Of a stretch of DNA of 64,000 bases, positions 63,898 through 64,000 are shown piece by piece. The notes below the pieces were generated by a model. It was given only the letters and a program-made list of their open reading frames with translations. It was not told the origin of the DNA and did not search any database. How positions within the stretch are numbered: position 1 is the stretch's first letter; every line of letters starts with the position of its first letter. A program made the position numbers and the translations under genes. Source of the stretch: Bacteriovorax sp. (GTDB lineage Bacteria > Bdellovibrionota > Bacteriovoracia > Bacteriovoracales > Bacteriovoracaceae); assembly GCA_014377485.1 (NCBI GenBank), contig JACMPM010000003.1, forward strand, positions 1 to 64,000, read 5' to 3'.

Positions 63898-64000
63898 TTA
63901 TTTTTTATAAGTAACTTTCCAAAGAATATTACTTGCATCATCTGCAACAAGCAGTGAGCCATCAGATAATACGGCAACACCTACAGGACGGCCATAGACT
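63898..64000 (-). CDS. C-terminal end of a PQQ-dependent sugar dehydrogenase-like protein (partial)
   Basis: The minus strand is open from the window edge to TAA at 63898-63900 and reads VYGRPVGVAVLSDGSLLVAD, then ASNILWKVTYKK. This is the last blade of a six-bladed beta-propeller of the sorbosone/aldose sugar dehydrogenase (YliI/GDH-B) type. The rest lies outside the window. Confidence 0.7.
   Translation of the reverse strand, partial: VYGRPVGVAVLSDGSLLVADDASNILWKVTYKK

Overview
The window is a low-GC (roughly one third G+C by eye) bacterial chromosome segment. It has densely packed genes on both strands, many short signal-peptide and lipoprotein genes, and Gram-negative envelope functions (MltA, beta-barrel outer-membrane proteins, lipoproteins). 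Low GC, many small secreted proteins of no known family, abundant sensor kinases and CBS proteins, and the general gene style suggest a predatory member of the Bdellovibrionota (Bacteriovorax/Peredibacter-like). That is an inference from style, because no rRNA or tRNA gene lies in the window.

Layout. 0.1-7.8 kb: DoxX protein, MltA lytic transglycosylase, TrmA tRNA methyltransferase, a decayed endonuclease IV, a papain-like lipoprotein protease, and a minus-strand pair of a mercuric-reductase-like flavoprotein and a GH144-like glucoamylase-domain protein. 8.0-14.5 kb: a compact pentose-phosphate operon (tkt, rpiB, a shortened HAD protein, gnd, zwf, pgl) with overlapping or nearly touching genes. 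14.6-29.4 kb: small lipoproteins and secreted proteins, two paralogous outer-membrane barrels, stress and redox proteins (PfpI/DJ-1, flavodoxin, GloA, VOC proteins), a DEAD-box helicase and a ribosome-hibernation factor. 29.4-41.5 kb: AhpD-like protein, broken slipin gene, RadD helicase, a histidine kinase with a single-domain response regulator, CBS proteins, a GST and a PMT-type glycosyltransferase. 41.4-54 kb: NAD(P)HX dehydratase, unknown secreted proteins, YegD-like Hsp70, a decayed solute-binding protein, VOC, CBS and kinase genes, a rhomboid protease, a phosphoribosyltransferase/erythromycin-esterase pair and a chalcone-isomerase-fold protein. 54-64 kb: zinc-ribbon and DUF1232 proteins, a decayed mntH, RecQ, MAPEG, a MazEF module with visible promoter and operator, a PAS kinase, an NYN-LOTUS protein and the C-terminal end of a probable sugar dehydrogenase.

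The metabolic core turns glucose-6-phosphate into NADPH and pentoses. The neighbouring glucoamylase-like enzyme could supply sugar, and the many reductive or detoxifying enzymes could consume NADPH (inference).

The most striking theme is gene decay. At least five intergenic stretches still read as damaged pieces of known families: endonuclease IV, a CBS protein, a slipin, an amino-acid-type solute-binding protein and the NRAMP transporter MntH. A sixth gene, the HAD protein of the pentose-phosphate operon, has lost its cap region in frame but stays open and keeps tight operon coupling. Other points of interest are a 40-nt dyad motif near both outer-membrane barrel genes, a leader hairpin that would hide the ribosome-binding site of a small protein, and a free-standing terminator that may end a small RNA. 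No CRISPR array, insertion sequence, prophage or clearly new multi-gene defence system was seen.
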